64,000 nucleotides of DNA, taken from positions 24,117,409-24,181,408 of the forward strand of contig OY727093.1 in assembly GCA_963402885.1 (NCBI GenBank), written 5' to 3'. A program made the position numbers and the translations under genes. The notes under the pieces are model-generated. The model was given only the letters and a program-made list of their open reading frames with translations, was not told the DNA's origin and did no database searches. Source of the DNA: Antedon bifida. Lineage: Eukaryota > Echinodermata > Crinoidea > Comatulida > Antedonidae. Positions 27,009 through 38,800 of the stretch are shown here, piece after piece (position 1 is the stretch's first letter; each line of letters starts with the position of its first letter).

Positions 27009-28761
27009 TTAAAGTGGAGCTCCACTCAGACTTTCTCAGCTTATATTATGTTTAAGTATGTTTAATTGAAAGTGAAAGTGACATAAAAAAACAGGAAAAA
27101 TATGACAATATTTTCTAAAAACTCATTTCTAAAAAATCTGTCAGAAAATAGTGTTTTTTAAAACATTACACTTTTTCAGTAACTTAGGAGTTATTAGTTT
27201 ACAATACGTCGTTACACTTGGCGATGGATGCGTTTTGTTCGTCGGTGAACGTGTTGGTTTAATTTCTCCCCTTTAGTAAATTATAGTGTCGAAAAATGGC
27301 GAATCAATTTTATACACACAATTATTGCGATTTGTTTAGGTAATAATGTTAAAGACACCTTCCCTACGTTTTTTAGATCTATTTTAAATCACAAACTATA
27401 TTTAATGTAAAAATAATACTATATGGTCCTATTGCAATCACTTTTTTCGTCTTTAAATGGTTAAAAATGTGAAACATATGTCGATTCTAATAATTATAGC
27501 GGCCCGCTATAAATCCCAAAATGCATTGCGCGCGGATTGATATTTCTGTTTTTCTTCTGTAATTCACCCACTTTTCGATCGATCGTGAGGCCACAACAAA
27601 TGGAAGACTCCTAACTTTTCAGCGAAAATATCGGGTTTTCCCCAATTTGTATCAATGGAGTCTGTCAAAAATAGAAAGACAACTAATGCAGCAACTATAC
27701 AACGTCAGGCTAGGTATATAACTAGCGTACGATGTTCGTACGTTACCGATGTTTACCAGCTAGGCCTACAAAACTAAGCCTAGCTAGGCCAGGCCTAAGA
27801 CCGTCCACGAGAGGTCAGTCGCTGCGAGCGGGCTGCGAGCTACTTAGGTTGTTTCTCACTTGTTATCATAATTTACCATAAAACGTACATTTAAGACAAG
27901 GAATGACCTGGTTTAATGTTTTTAAAGTAATATATATGTATTATTTTTACAAAACGTCACAAAGTGTAGGGAAGGTGTCTTTAAGTAATATTTCAGATAA
28001 AAATATTATCATCATGATTTGCACTGTATAACAGTATCATAGGCTAATTAACTTGCTTATTCATTTTAAGCTAGGCTTAGCTAGGCCGTCTACTCTTACA
28101 ATAGTAGACTCATACTCATTCATATGTATAGGACTAGGCCTATGTATTCATGGGTTCGAAAAGATTGGTCGTTCGCCCCATTTATCGCACATGAAGAATT
28201 TTGAAACACAATTCTCTACAAACAAAGAAATTATATTGCTCACATCACAGACTAGTTTAGCGATATGGACGCCTAGGCCTGACTGAAGAGCAATTATTCA
28301 GGCACCCTATCATGAGTATAGTCAGAAACTGGGTAACAGAACAAACTTCACTGCTGTAATGTAAGGCTATCATAGCCTAGCTAGGCCATGCAGCATCGGT
28401 AGGCCTACAGACCTAGTAGGCTTAGCTTTACAGAATTTTAGCCACGTCTTTTCTCAGATCTCGTTAAATTTGAAATTTTAGTAATAATCACATTATTATA
28501 CAGTGAAAACATGATAGGGTCATATCCAGAATGTTTTAATATACTTGAGAACAGTTCGCCATGCCGGTGGTACAGTAGTGTGATCGTGAAAAATGTCACG
28601 TGATAATACTCCCTAGCATAATTACGAAAAGGCGTGATTTTCAAGAAAATCGTACACATTGAAAGCAATTTTTAAAATAACATGAAGTATGAGGGATGAT
28701 ATTTTTAAATAACATAAATATATGAAAAATAGGGAATGTTCTGGGTGGAGCTCAACTTTAA
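27009..28761. mobile_element. TTAA-flanked non-autonomous DNA element with a nested insertion
   Basis: The left end TTAAAGTGGAGCTCCACTCA and the reverse complement of the right end, TTAAAGTTGAGCTCCACCCA, match at 18 of 20 bases. TTAA stands at both outer borders. The interior contains the separate element 27349-27984 and non-coding AT-rich DNA. A right-end fragment of the same family lies at 29930-30013. TTAA target sites are typical of piggyBac-type elements, but the terminal bases do not show the usual CCC start, so the superfamily stays open. That the two ends belong to one element is inferred. Confidence 0.55.
27349..27984. mobile_element. TTAA-flanked short DNA element, 0.64 kb
   Basis: The ends are TTAAAGACACCTTCCCTAC and its reverse complement GTAGGGAAGGTGTCTTTAA, so there is a perfect 19-bp terminal inverted repeat including TTAA at both borders. 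The interior is non-coding and contains AGGCCTAGC-rich DNA and a CGATCGATCG block. A rearranged relative is at 25625-26369. It sits inside the larger 27009-28761 element, so it is probably the younger of the two. Confidence 0.75.
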
Positions 28762-29142
28762 GAAAGACGTTGCAAACGGTTGGTGAAATTCTGTACAAAT
28801 AAAAAGTTTAATAATTTTCAAGTCTACTGCCCTCAATCATAAAATGCGCGGTATCGGACCAAACTCAATAATGCATTTTAGCTAATAATTGCTAATATAT
28901 ATGTATAGTTTAGTTTATTGAATATTTTAATTTTATGGTTGGGATATAATTAAATGTTAATTCTGATTTTCTATTGAGAATTTATCAATCATTTAATAAC
29001 CAATTAGGAGTACGGTTTTATGTAGTGATTTCTAATTACAGAAAGTACTGAATTATTGATTAACTAGCAATCAGAGAGGAATAATAATAGATAAGAAGAT
29101 ATGTCTTGCCAAGCTCTTGAAATATATCGGGTATGGAGTGAT

Positions 29143-29351
29143 ACTGTATTGGGCCAATTTACACAGACGGCGGTAAAAGCGGAAAACCACGTGCTTGTTC
29201 CAAATGAGAATCTGTATTTATCCTTGGCGGGTTTGCGCTCAACCACCCGTCCGCTCCGCGTTTTGTGTAACGGTCATAAGAAACAACAGATTCTAAATTT
29301 TTGTTTATCGTTTACCACGATCCATCGTCTGTGTAAATTGGCCTATACAGT
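29143..29351. mobile_element. Short inverted-repeat element (MITE-like), 209 bp
   Basis: The left end has GGGCCAATTTACACAGACG and the reverse complement of the right end has AGGCCAATTTACACAGACG, both preceded by ACTGTAT, giving inverted ends of about 26 bp. The interior is GC-rich for this window and non-coding. It lies only about 400 bp before the first synaptotagmin coding exon. Confidence 0.65.
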
Positions 29352-29568
29352 TGAACTCCTCCTTTGGGACAATTAAAGAGAAATTTTCTCATGATTTGAA
29401 GGGACACCGTGACCTATATTAAAGAGAAACTTTGTTGGGTCCCTACAGTACTCTAGGCCTACTGTATATTATTTAGTGAATACACTGAGTATTGGTATTT
29501 TCTTTTAACCAAATAAAACATCAAAGAGGATTCAAATACCACCGCACTGTATCCCTGCAATTTTTAAA

Positions 29569-29596
29569 TTAAAAATTAAAAATTAAAAATTAAAAG
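29569..29596. repeat. TTAAAAA microsatellite, 4 units
   Basis: Four 7-bp TTAAAAA units in a row. Confidence 0.75.
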
Positions 29597-29746
29597 GCGC
29601 AAGGCCTGCCTTGACAGTATGCAAGTGGTGCTTGGAATCTATGCATTCGGAAATAAATATTATGTTTTAACAATTATACAGGTATACATTTACGTGAACG
29701 TATCTTGGTTTACATACATTGTGAAATAACTTTCTTTTTTTGCAGA

Positions 29747-29825
29747 ATGCATTTTGTAATGGCGGGTTCAGAGCTAAGCACACGCTCACCGTTTCACCTC
29801 CAGAGCGAAGGGAACATTTACAACG
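29747..29825 (+). CDS. SYT3/6/10-like: Synaptotagmin coding exon 1: start and luminal N-terminus
   Basis: A strong acceptor (CTTTCTTTTTTTGCAG) ends at 29745, so the exon starts at 29746. One base later comes ATG, followed by 26 codons and a split glycine codon (G|GT) at the donor GTAAG (29826). The peptide [11 protein letters not shown]...NIYN has no signal peptide, as expected for a type III synaptotagmin N-terminus. The single leftover base joins exactly to the exon at 52855. The acceptor suggests at least one upstream non-coding exon, which I could not locate. If an upstream coding exon existed, residues would be added before M1. Confidence 0.75.
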
Positions 29826-32800
29826 GTAAGAACGCCCTGAAATTAATTTGGTAAATACTAAAAATGAGTATTATTGGGATGGGCTTTTTTTATCAACACA
29901 GAATAAAATCCAAGGCGAAATTATGGAAAACTCTTATGAGGGATGATATTTTTAAATAACAGTTGAAATATATGAAAAATATAAATTTTCTAGGGGGAGC
30001 TATACACTTTAATATTGCTTATTATTTATTTACAATACACAATTAAGTCATATTTTTTTGAGATATTTTATTTATTTTAACATTTAGTGTGCTAGTAATT
30101 ATATCTTACAAGTAAAGCAGCAGGTACTCTAAAAAATCAACACACGCCCTCTACGAACATAATTCTATCTATCTAATTCTTCATTTCGTTGAAAAAAACA
30201 AAGTTACCAATTACAAATTTAGGTAACATGTTTACGATCATAATGATGCATATTTATATCTTACTCTTAAACTCTTAGAAATGCAAATTCGAGTGAGTTA
30301 ATAAAAAAAAAACAATGCACAACAATTTGTCAATAAATGAACGAAACAAACAAAAAGTTCTAGATTAAGAATAATGTCCTATCCTCCAAGAAATATGATA
30401 TATCATTTGTTAAGAACGCAGGGTCTAATATTGTTTATGGTTAACCAATGTTCAAGTTTAAAAATGAAGAGTATTAATATTGTTAATGAATACTCCAGTG
30501 TATGATCAACATCGTCATTCGATTGATATATTATTCTAGGTCATGCAACATTAGCGGAGTGTGATAAATATTAATTAATTATGAATCAAGACAGAATGAC
30601 TATGGTAACTGCTATTACTACTATTATTCTTTACAACAATAAAGCAAATTTCCTCGAGTGCATTTCGTTTTTATTTTGTTTCAAATTTGATTTGTGTAAA
30701 TTACTAGCCTAACGACCCGAATCATCAATAACGTAATGCATATTGGGTGTGGGGAAAGAAGTGCGACTTAAAGATATTTAAATATGGAAATGTAGACAGG
30801 TGCTATATAACATTCCTTGTTTTGCACAATTAGACATACATTCTCCTCCTTTATCTAGCAAAGTATTTGGTGCTAATGTACAACGTGTTGTGTTGCTACT
30901 TTAATGTGTCTACAGTTTTCCTATACATTTTGCTAGTGTTGTGTCACTACAATGTTGCTAAAATGATGTTACAATGTTACTTTTAAATTTTGTGTTTCAA
31001 ATGTTTTTTCTATATATGATGCCACAGTATTGCTACACCGTTGCTACAAATGTTGCTGCAATATAGCTATAATGTTTCTTAAATTATGTCACAATGTTAC
31101 TTATAAATGTTCTAAAATGTTGTTACAACGTTGCTACAAATGTTGTTCCAACGTTGCTACAAATGTTGTTCTAACGTTGCTACAAAGGTGGCTGCAATGT
31201 TGCTATAATGTTTCCATAATGATGTTACAATGTTACCTATACATGTTCAAAGTGTTTCTCAAACGTTGCTACAACGTTGCTGCAATATTGCTATGTCTCT
31301 GCAAACGTTGCTAAATGTTGCTAAAACGTTGCTGTAATGTTGCTACGTATCTGTAAACGTTGCTACAACATTGCTGTAATGTTGCTATGTCTCTGTAAAC
31401 GTTGCTACAACCTTGCTTCAATGTTGCTATGTCTCTATAAACGTTGCTACAACGTTGCTGCAATGTGACTATGTCTCTATAAACGTTTCTAAAACGTTGC
31501 TGCAATGTTGCTATGTCTCTATAAACGTTGCTACAACGTTGCTGCAATGTGACTATGTCTCTATAAACGTTGCTATAACGTTGCTATAATGTCTCTATAT
31601 ATTATAACGTTGTACAGCGTTGTTTTAACCAAAACAAAACTGAATCACTTCCATTGAAACTTATCAATTTTGATAAGTGAAATCGGACATACCAAATGGT
31701 ATTATGTAATTAATCCTGGAGCGCTATATCTAATGCCATGTGGTTCGATTTGAATCTAGAAATCGATAGAGTAAACAAAACACTCGAGTTCATTTATCAT
31801 ACGCATTTACATATTATATGTCAACCATCATTTCAAGTTACTTTCATGACAATAACTGCGACGTCATCTTTTACGTGTACGTAGTTTTTTAAATAAGAAT
31901 CATTAACCATCTCCTTAGGCCCAGATGTTTGGTATTGGTTTCAGCTTCAAAGAACTATACTTTTCAACTATAAAATATAGGCCACAGTGACTACGAAGTA
32001 CTGTATATGTATACTATAACAGCTTTTGTTTCACTGTATACGTTCTATACCACAGAATAATACATAATATACAGATACAGATTCATTTATTGTCCAATAT
32101 AAATGGAAATTACAGTGCTCATAGATTATCTTGGCTTGCCTAAAATAAATAAATATATGTGGACTATCTAACAAATCTTTTGTTATAATGCCTTATCCCA
32201 GCTGGGTAGAACGAGTACTTGTAACGGTCCGTCTGCGCGTTCACCGTCCTCATCCTACAACTTCCAACGATAACGGAGCCGATAATGTCGTTATGAAGAG
32301 GATGGTTGGTGTCTTCCAATATAGCATGGAACACATCGGCAAGACGTTCGCTGTAGAAAGAGTCAAGCGTTTGCACAGACGAACCAATTACTTTCCCCGC
32401 TCTACCCAAAGCCTCTACCTAACCCCAAATATATAACATCACTGATGAGTAAAACATTCTACAAATATCCTGCTTTACTCCAAACGAACCGAGTTTCCTC
32501 AGGCAGTACAGCCTTGTATTTAACTTCTTAACTATATGGTCAACATGATCCCCCCATTTAAGCTTATAGTCAAATACTACTCCCGGATACTTATTGTTAA
32601 CAATCTCTACTTCCATTCCTTTAATGTATACCTGGTCCATACAGTCAGACCTGTTGTGTTTTCGAAAATTATTGCCACAGTAATCGGTAAATCGAATAAT
32701 CTCAGAAAGGTATAGAGAAGAATTGTTGTTATTAATAAGTCCAACCATAGCCGAGTCGTCCGCAAATTATATCATTGGACAACTCGGGGTTATCGACCTG

Positions 32801-35800
32801 ACGTCTGACGTGTAAAAAAAAAATGTGCCAATACGGTACCTTGTGGTGCACCAGTACTATAGTACGCACAGTATCGGAAATAATATTATTCTGTAACTTA
32901 ACATACGATACTTAAATAGCGTCTCTTAATAAAATAATTTGAGATTGAAATACGAAAACGTTCTAGAATCACCGATAATAACCATGATGCATTCATGAAC
33001 TATAGGTTATAAGGTTGTATTGTAAATAAGATTTAGATTCGTGTTTTCGACAGATCTATAATATAAATGTATAATTTACAATAGTCATAATCATTTTAAA
33101 TTACTCTGATTTAGATTATTGGCAAAAGGTCACAAGATGGCAGATTTAACTCTAATGATTGTGATTTCCCAGATGTAAATTATCGTTAAGGGGAATTACG
33201 AGATGTTGAAATTTGCTCCTACTTAATTGTAAATTAAAGCGATGCGTGTATGTCATTAAAAGAAAAAAAAATCTTAAAATTGGAAATAAATTTTTAGATA
33301 TACATTTTGTTCTAAAAATAAGGTGATAATAATATCGTTTTTAAAATGAAAATTGTAGGTTTATGAATTTTATTTCAAACGCAATATTAATATTAGCGTG
33401 TTTGCTCACGTCACTCCTCTAACATAATCTCAGAAATTGTCATAAAAAGCTACTAATTTTTTCGCGATAAAATAAATGGTACAATAACAAACATAAGATT
33501 TAGGTGGACTTATTCAAATGACCTCAGTATTTGAGTGATCTCGTTTTGATCAATATGTTGATTCTTTCAATGTTTACCACGTTGAAACACCGGTTCTCAT
33601 CAGATCACCGAAGTTAAGCAACGTTGGGCCTGGTTAGAGCTTGGATGGGAGACTATCTGGGAATATCGGGTGCTGTATACGGAGCTGGGGTCCCGTTAGG
33701 CATTTGAAATCAGCACTGCTGACTCTTATGGCAGCCCCTGCATCTAGGATCTGCCTCAGACGTATTGGCTTATGCCTTTCCTCTGGTCAAGGTGGGCACT
33801 GGACGAGAGAAGCCCTTGATCAATGTTAGGACCAATCAAGGTGCTTTGTTTGTATCAAACCTGGTGACGGTAATTATCGCTGTTGGTTTCGATTGAATAA
33901 CATAAAATAAAAATAAAAAAATAAAATAAATACGCCACGATAATTTATCGAAGAATAACAGTAATAATAGGATACATTAAGAAAGATGTTCGATGTTTAT
34001 GATTAATACTGATAGCATCTAGTATCTATTTGATGAATTCCTTATAGACCCATATACACCGTTATGTTATAATAATTGTATTTGGCGATAAACCAAAACA
34101 ACAATTGTTAGAGTATGTCAACATAAACTGTGATTTCACCTGTTTCATTTTCATATAATGATGTGAAGCTTGTATTGCATTTCCTGCGCCTCTAACCAGT
34201 ATTTTTTTTATAGTTTTTCTTCAACATATTAGTAGTAAACTTACATTTTAGATAAAAACATATTACTTTTAATTGTATTAAGGTAAATTGTATAAGGTAA
34301 TCGTGTTAGTTTCTAGCAAATTTCTCGCAGTGACCTACACGTGCGCGTAGGCCTACAAAAAGCGGGTCTGAGAAAAGCTTCATCTGTGCCAACCCAGACC
34401 AGTTGATTACACTTATGCGTACTGTTTTCTAAATTAAAGTGTATCCTGTTTATTTAGTTGCTCATTGTGTACCGCGTGCATGTGCTATTTATTTGAAAGA
34501 AAGTGAGATCTTTTAAATTTACAGTGGCAATAAGGGCGCAGAACCGAACAAAACACGTACTGGCAAACATCCTCATATTTTATATTCCGAGACGCATCAC
34601 TAGCCTAATTATGCATAAAAAGCTACAGAACGCTGCTTCTGAATAGCGAACGTTGAAATGGTTTCTGTTCTCATAGTTAATCAAAGCCAGTATAACAAAA
34701 AGAGGTATCAGCTGCAGCGATCAATGCTCGCCTTCCAAATGCACGATTCCAATTTACACAAAACATGCATAGTAATAATAAATTGCGATGGCGGTAGCCA
34801 GATCCATATTCCATTTCTGATTAATTGGCACGGTGACGTAGTGTACAGTGCAATTGTTCATCAGTAACCATTAGCTTCGTCATAGCTTATATCAAAACGA
34901 ATCATAATTGGAATCGCGTTTGCATAGAAAATCGAGTTAATTTATTTGACTATAGGACTATATTATTTTGAAGTACACCAGCGCGCCTCATTATCGTTTA
35001 AATAAAACAAAATAATACATAGGCAACCACGTCTATGTTTTTCTAATTATGTACTGCTTGGATATAGAACAGTCACGACCAGGACATGAAGTGTGAAATT
35101 GAACTAATTACGGAAGAGTTTGTATTAAAAAGCAACAAGATATTAACTCGGGGGGCTTCACTGTCGCTCAGAAGCTACCTCTAAGGAATACCACAATTTT
35201 GTATTGCCATTACACAAGCGCATATGAACATTTTCAGGTGAAATATACGGTGACTTCATTGTGTAATTCTGCTGTACCATCCGTCATGATACAATATACA
35301 GAATATATTACAAGAACGAGGTGAAGATTGTAGCATTAGCATCACTATCTGCATTGTTCAACGTGTGGTTCATTATAACAGATGTACAGTGAATACATCA
35401 TATACTTCAAGTTGCACACACGACTGACTTGTAATATTAATAACTCGCTAGTGGATTTATAGCATTGCTTGCATTAATCTGTGGCGTTAACGGCTTCTAA
35501 GGTCTCTTGAATTTTAAGGAAAAGGTAATACGATTTTGTTTCATATTTTTAGCATAATGTAAAATGTTGTATACCAAAAAGCGTTCTTGTTATCAATAAT
35601 AATAGCATACATGTGTTAATTATACGTTTTCATTATGATGTACTGTATGGTAGCTTATGTTTCTTAGTACTCTAATACCAGTACCGTATTCTTGAATAAT
35701 ATATATGAATAAAATGGACTGTTTACATGTTATGTACTTACGTATAATGTAGTTCTATAGGGCATTGTCTTCAAGGAACATTAATCATAGTGATAATTCA

Positions 35801-38800
35801 GGAAGCCTATACGATACCGCATTGAGAATTGGTGGTTTGAGATTCAGTACAGCAGTTATAAAATGTTGGATTGTAGTTTATTTATTTAGAGAGTGGCTTT
35901 GGTACACTTTTTATGAATGATCTATATCATAAAGCTATAGAGCAGTGCACATTTGGGGGGTACGTAACATGCAGCCTGCAGACGGTAGCCTTACTATTTA
36001 TGAATTTAATTTTAAAGAGTTAAGTTTAAGAACGTTCAAGTTCTCTATGGAATCCTATTGAATTGTACATCATAGGACTACAGTAGTGCCAGATAGCAAG
36101 GTGTACTTACGATTCTAATTTATTTTTTCATTCAAAACCAACAGCGATACAAATATATATACATAGATCAGCATGCCATTAATAATTTAAAATGATAACA
36201 ATAAGTGATGATATAATAACAATAAACACTGTAAATTAATAAAACAGGGTATGCACGAATCTCGTCTCCGAAATGGACATTATTGGGTCAATATTACCAT
36301 ACATTAGTCTTCGTTGGATTCTACAACGTATAATACTTATGTATTAACATTTGACTAACATTTAAAAAGCGAATTATGTACAAATATCAAATGTCATGGA
36401 AAACTTATCGCCTTTTATTTAATCATTCACGAAACTGCAGTGTAACCTTTGTGTTGTTATATACTTCTTAGAGTTGCCGACATAATCAATACGTTGAAGT
36501 TATTTATGGGAACACTTTTTGCAAGTTTGAGTGTGAAATACGTCACCCACGTGTATAGCAACGATCTGATCAATCACAAAGTGAACTGGAACAACGTGTT
36601 CACCATAGTCGATATTAACTTGTCATCGCATAATTTGTATTTTATCATTGTCATCAACATCAAAATCGATAGCATAATAATCCCAGAATTCATATAAAAT
36701 GGTTACAACAATCTTCAAACCATAGATAAACTGCTCATCATCATCATCCTTCATCATCATCATTAGATTTGACATCATAAATATCATCATAATCATCATT
36801 ATCATCATCATGATTATAGTAGCATCTGTTTTTAACCATCTTAGATATCACTATCAGCATTCTATTGAGGCTGCTATCAACACATACCGTACATTATATT
36901 TCCCTCTACACAGCAACATAAATACTAAATTCTTTATACTTTTAAGTATAGGGGGAAAGTACACGGTGAGTAAAATGGTATGTTAGATAAAATATTCAAT
37001 CTAACATATCATATTATTCACCGTGTACTTCTATTCTTAATCCATAGAAAAATGCTAATTAGTGATTTTTTTCTGTTGAATCAAATCAAGTCCACAGAAA
37101 TAAATCAATGATATTGATTCATTTTATGTATACAGCATTGTATAACCAACGTAGGTAATCATATTCATAAATCTAAGGTTAATACCCGAACTTATTAGCC
37201 TATATATCCGCATAAAATTTACTAAGTATAATTGTTATTCAATAATATTAAAAGAGAAACATTACCAGAATTTGCAAAATGTTTACTTATTTAAATTCAT
37301 ATATTATTCTCTTTTTTCTCTTTTGTGGCTTGAACCACCACTTTTATTCATATATTCTTTGTGTTTTTATCTTTATTTAAACGTAGTTTTCTGCGTGAGT
37401 GGAATTGAGAAAAAACTAAAATCAATTACTCAAACGTATCATTTTACACCATTAACTAAATAACAAGTCAGAAATGTCTAGGGTTAAACTAATAAGGCAC
37501 ACTAGTATAATATCCTCTGTTTATAATATTCTTTATTTTGTAAACCTTAATATACATTGGTTACTATGCGAATATCATACAGAAAGAAGGGTTATGCTCT
37601 GAGAACATTGTAAACATGATTATATATTTATAGGCCCTAATGTCAAATACAACAAATATGTCAATTTTATCAATGTAAACAAATGTATATAATAGGCCTA
37701 TCGTGATTATGAATACCGACTTGTGTATTTGATACATTAATGCCTCTATTCTTTTTAAAGTATTGTACGCATGATGTTAGAAAATTGAAATTGTAAACTC
37801 ATATTTTTATGGCAAATGCCTGATTACAGAATGTCCCCATAGAAATTATTCTGCCACTTTACATATTATTCCCTTCAAGCTAAATCGGTAATGTCTTTCC
37901 CAGAATATTAAGTAGATATCACGTGATCCTCTCGTATAGTATCAACACAATCTTCAGTGTAAAACATTTTAAGCAACGACAATAATTTAGATGCATGTTT
38001 ATAGTATTAATTAGAATATACGGCAATTGACCTACTTAATATCACCTCTATGTCACCTATACCTGTTGTTAAATAATCAAGTGCTTGGCAATTTAAGACA
38101 CACATCACCTTTTACTGTAAGATTTGGCTTTAAAAAAAAATAAAATGAAAATGGATCTTAATATTTATTGATAAGTAAATTTTCAGTCATCTAACATAAA
38201 TCCTATATTAAAATGCTTTTGGTTATAAGAAGAAAATATTGGAAAAGTTGAGAAGCTATTTACCGCCATAATGAGCATCACTCAGATTACTGGCCAAATC
38301 AATTAACCATCGGACCGATGTTACACTCAATATTCTACTTAGTGTTTGAAATGCTTGATTAATTTAGAATTCTATGTTGCCAAAGAACAGATTCCGGTCT
38401 AAATTAGAGCAGAAACATTGCACGAAGGTCACATATAATTATACAAATCAATTATTTTTCTCATGATTAGCTGTTGAAAATGAAAATCTCGAGCTACTCA
38501 ATGATGCGTACATATGTGTTAGATAATTGGACTTAGCTCACTTTGGTTTGAGAATAATCGCAGCTTACTTTTGGTGAAAGATAGAGAATAGTGCGCAACT
38601 CACTCACTTTGTGAGACACATGCATTTTTGGTAGTCTATTGACTATTTATAAAGTCATTTAGATATACATATAGGCCTAAGCACAATAGTTTGATCATTG
38701 TATGGGTAGAAATAATACGGTAGTACAAATAATAGTATCACAGCAATGACTAACAGAAGTGGCAGTAGTAACATAGAATAGAAGTGTCTGTAATACTAGA

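Larger units (their letters stand above)
1..29745. other. Upstream flank or 5' UTR intron of the synaptotagmin gene; no gene recognised
   Basis: This stretch is AT-rich and stop-dense. Open frames are at most about 120 codons and none resembles a known protein or carries a convincing splice-flanked exon. What can be described is repetitive and is listed separately: hairpins, short inverted-repeat elements, microsatellites, a 127-bp tandem duplication, and a cluster of TTAA-flanked elements at 25.6-28.8 kb. Because the first coding exon at 29746 begins at a splice acceptor, part of this region may be a 5' UTR intron. No promoter, CpG-island-like block or TATA box could be assigned with any confidence. 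The subregions 3.6-7.4, 8.5-11.1, 11.4-16.0, 17.2-18.9, 20.1-22.5 and 22.7-24.5 kb show nothing nameable. Confidence 0.6.

Noticed and set aside
31030-31547. Cysteine- and leucine-rich frames on both strands
   Set aside because: By-product of the 42-bp GTTGCTA minisatellite.
33572-33680. Functional 5S rRNA gene
   Set aside because: Many substitutions, altered first bases, and attached SINE body and A-rich tail.
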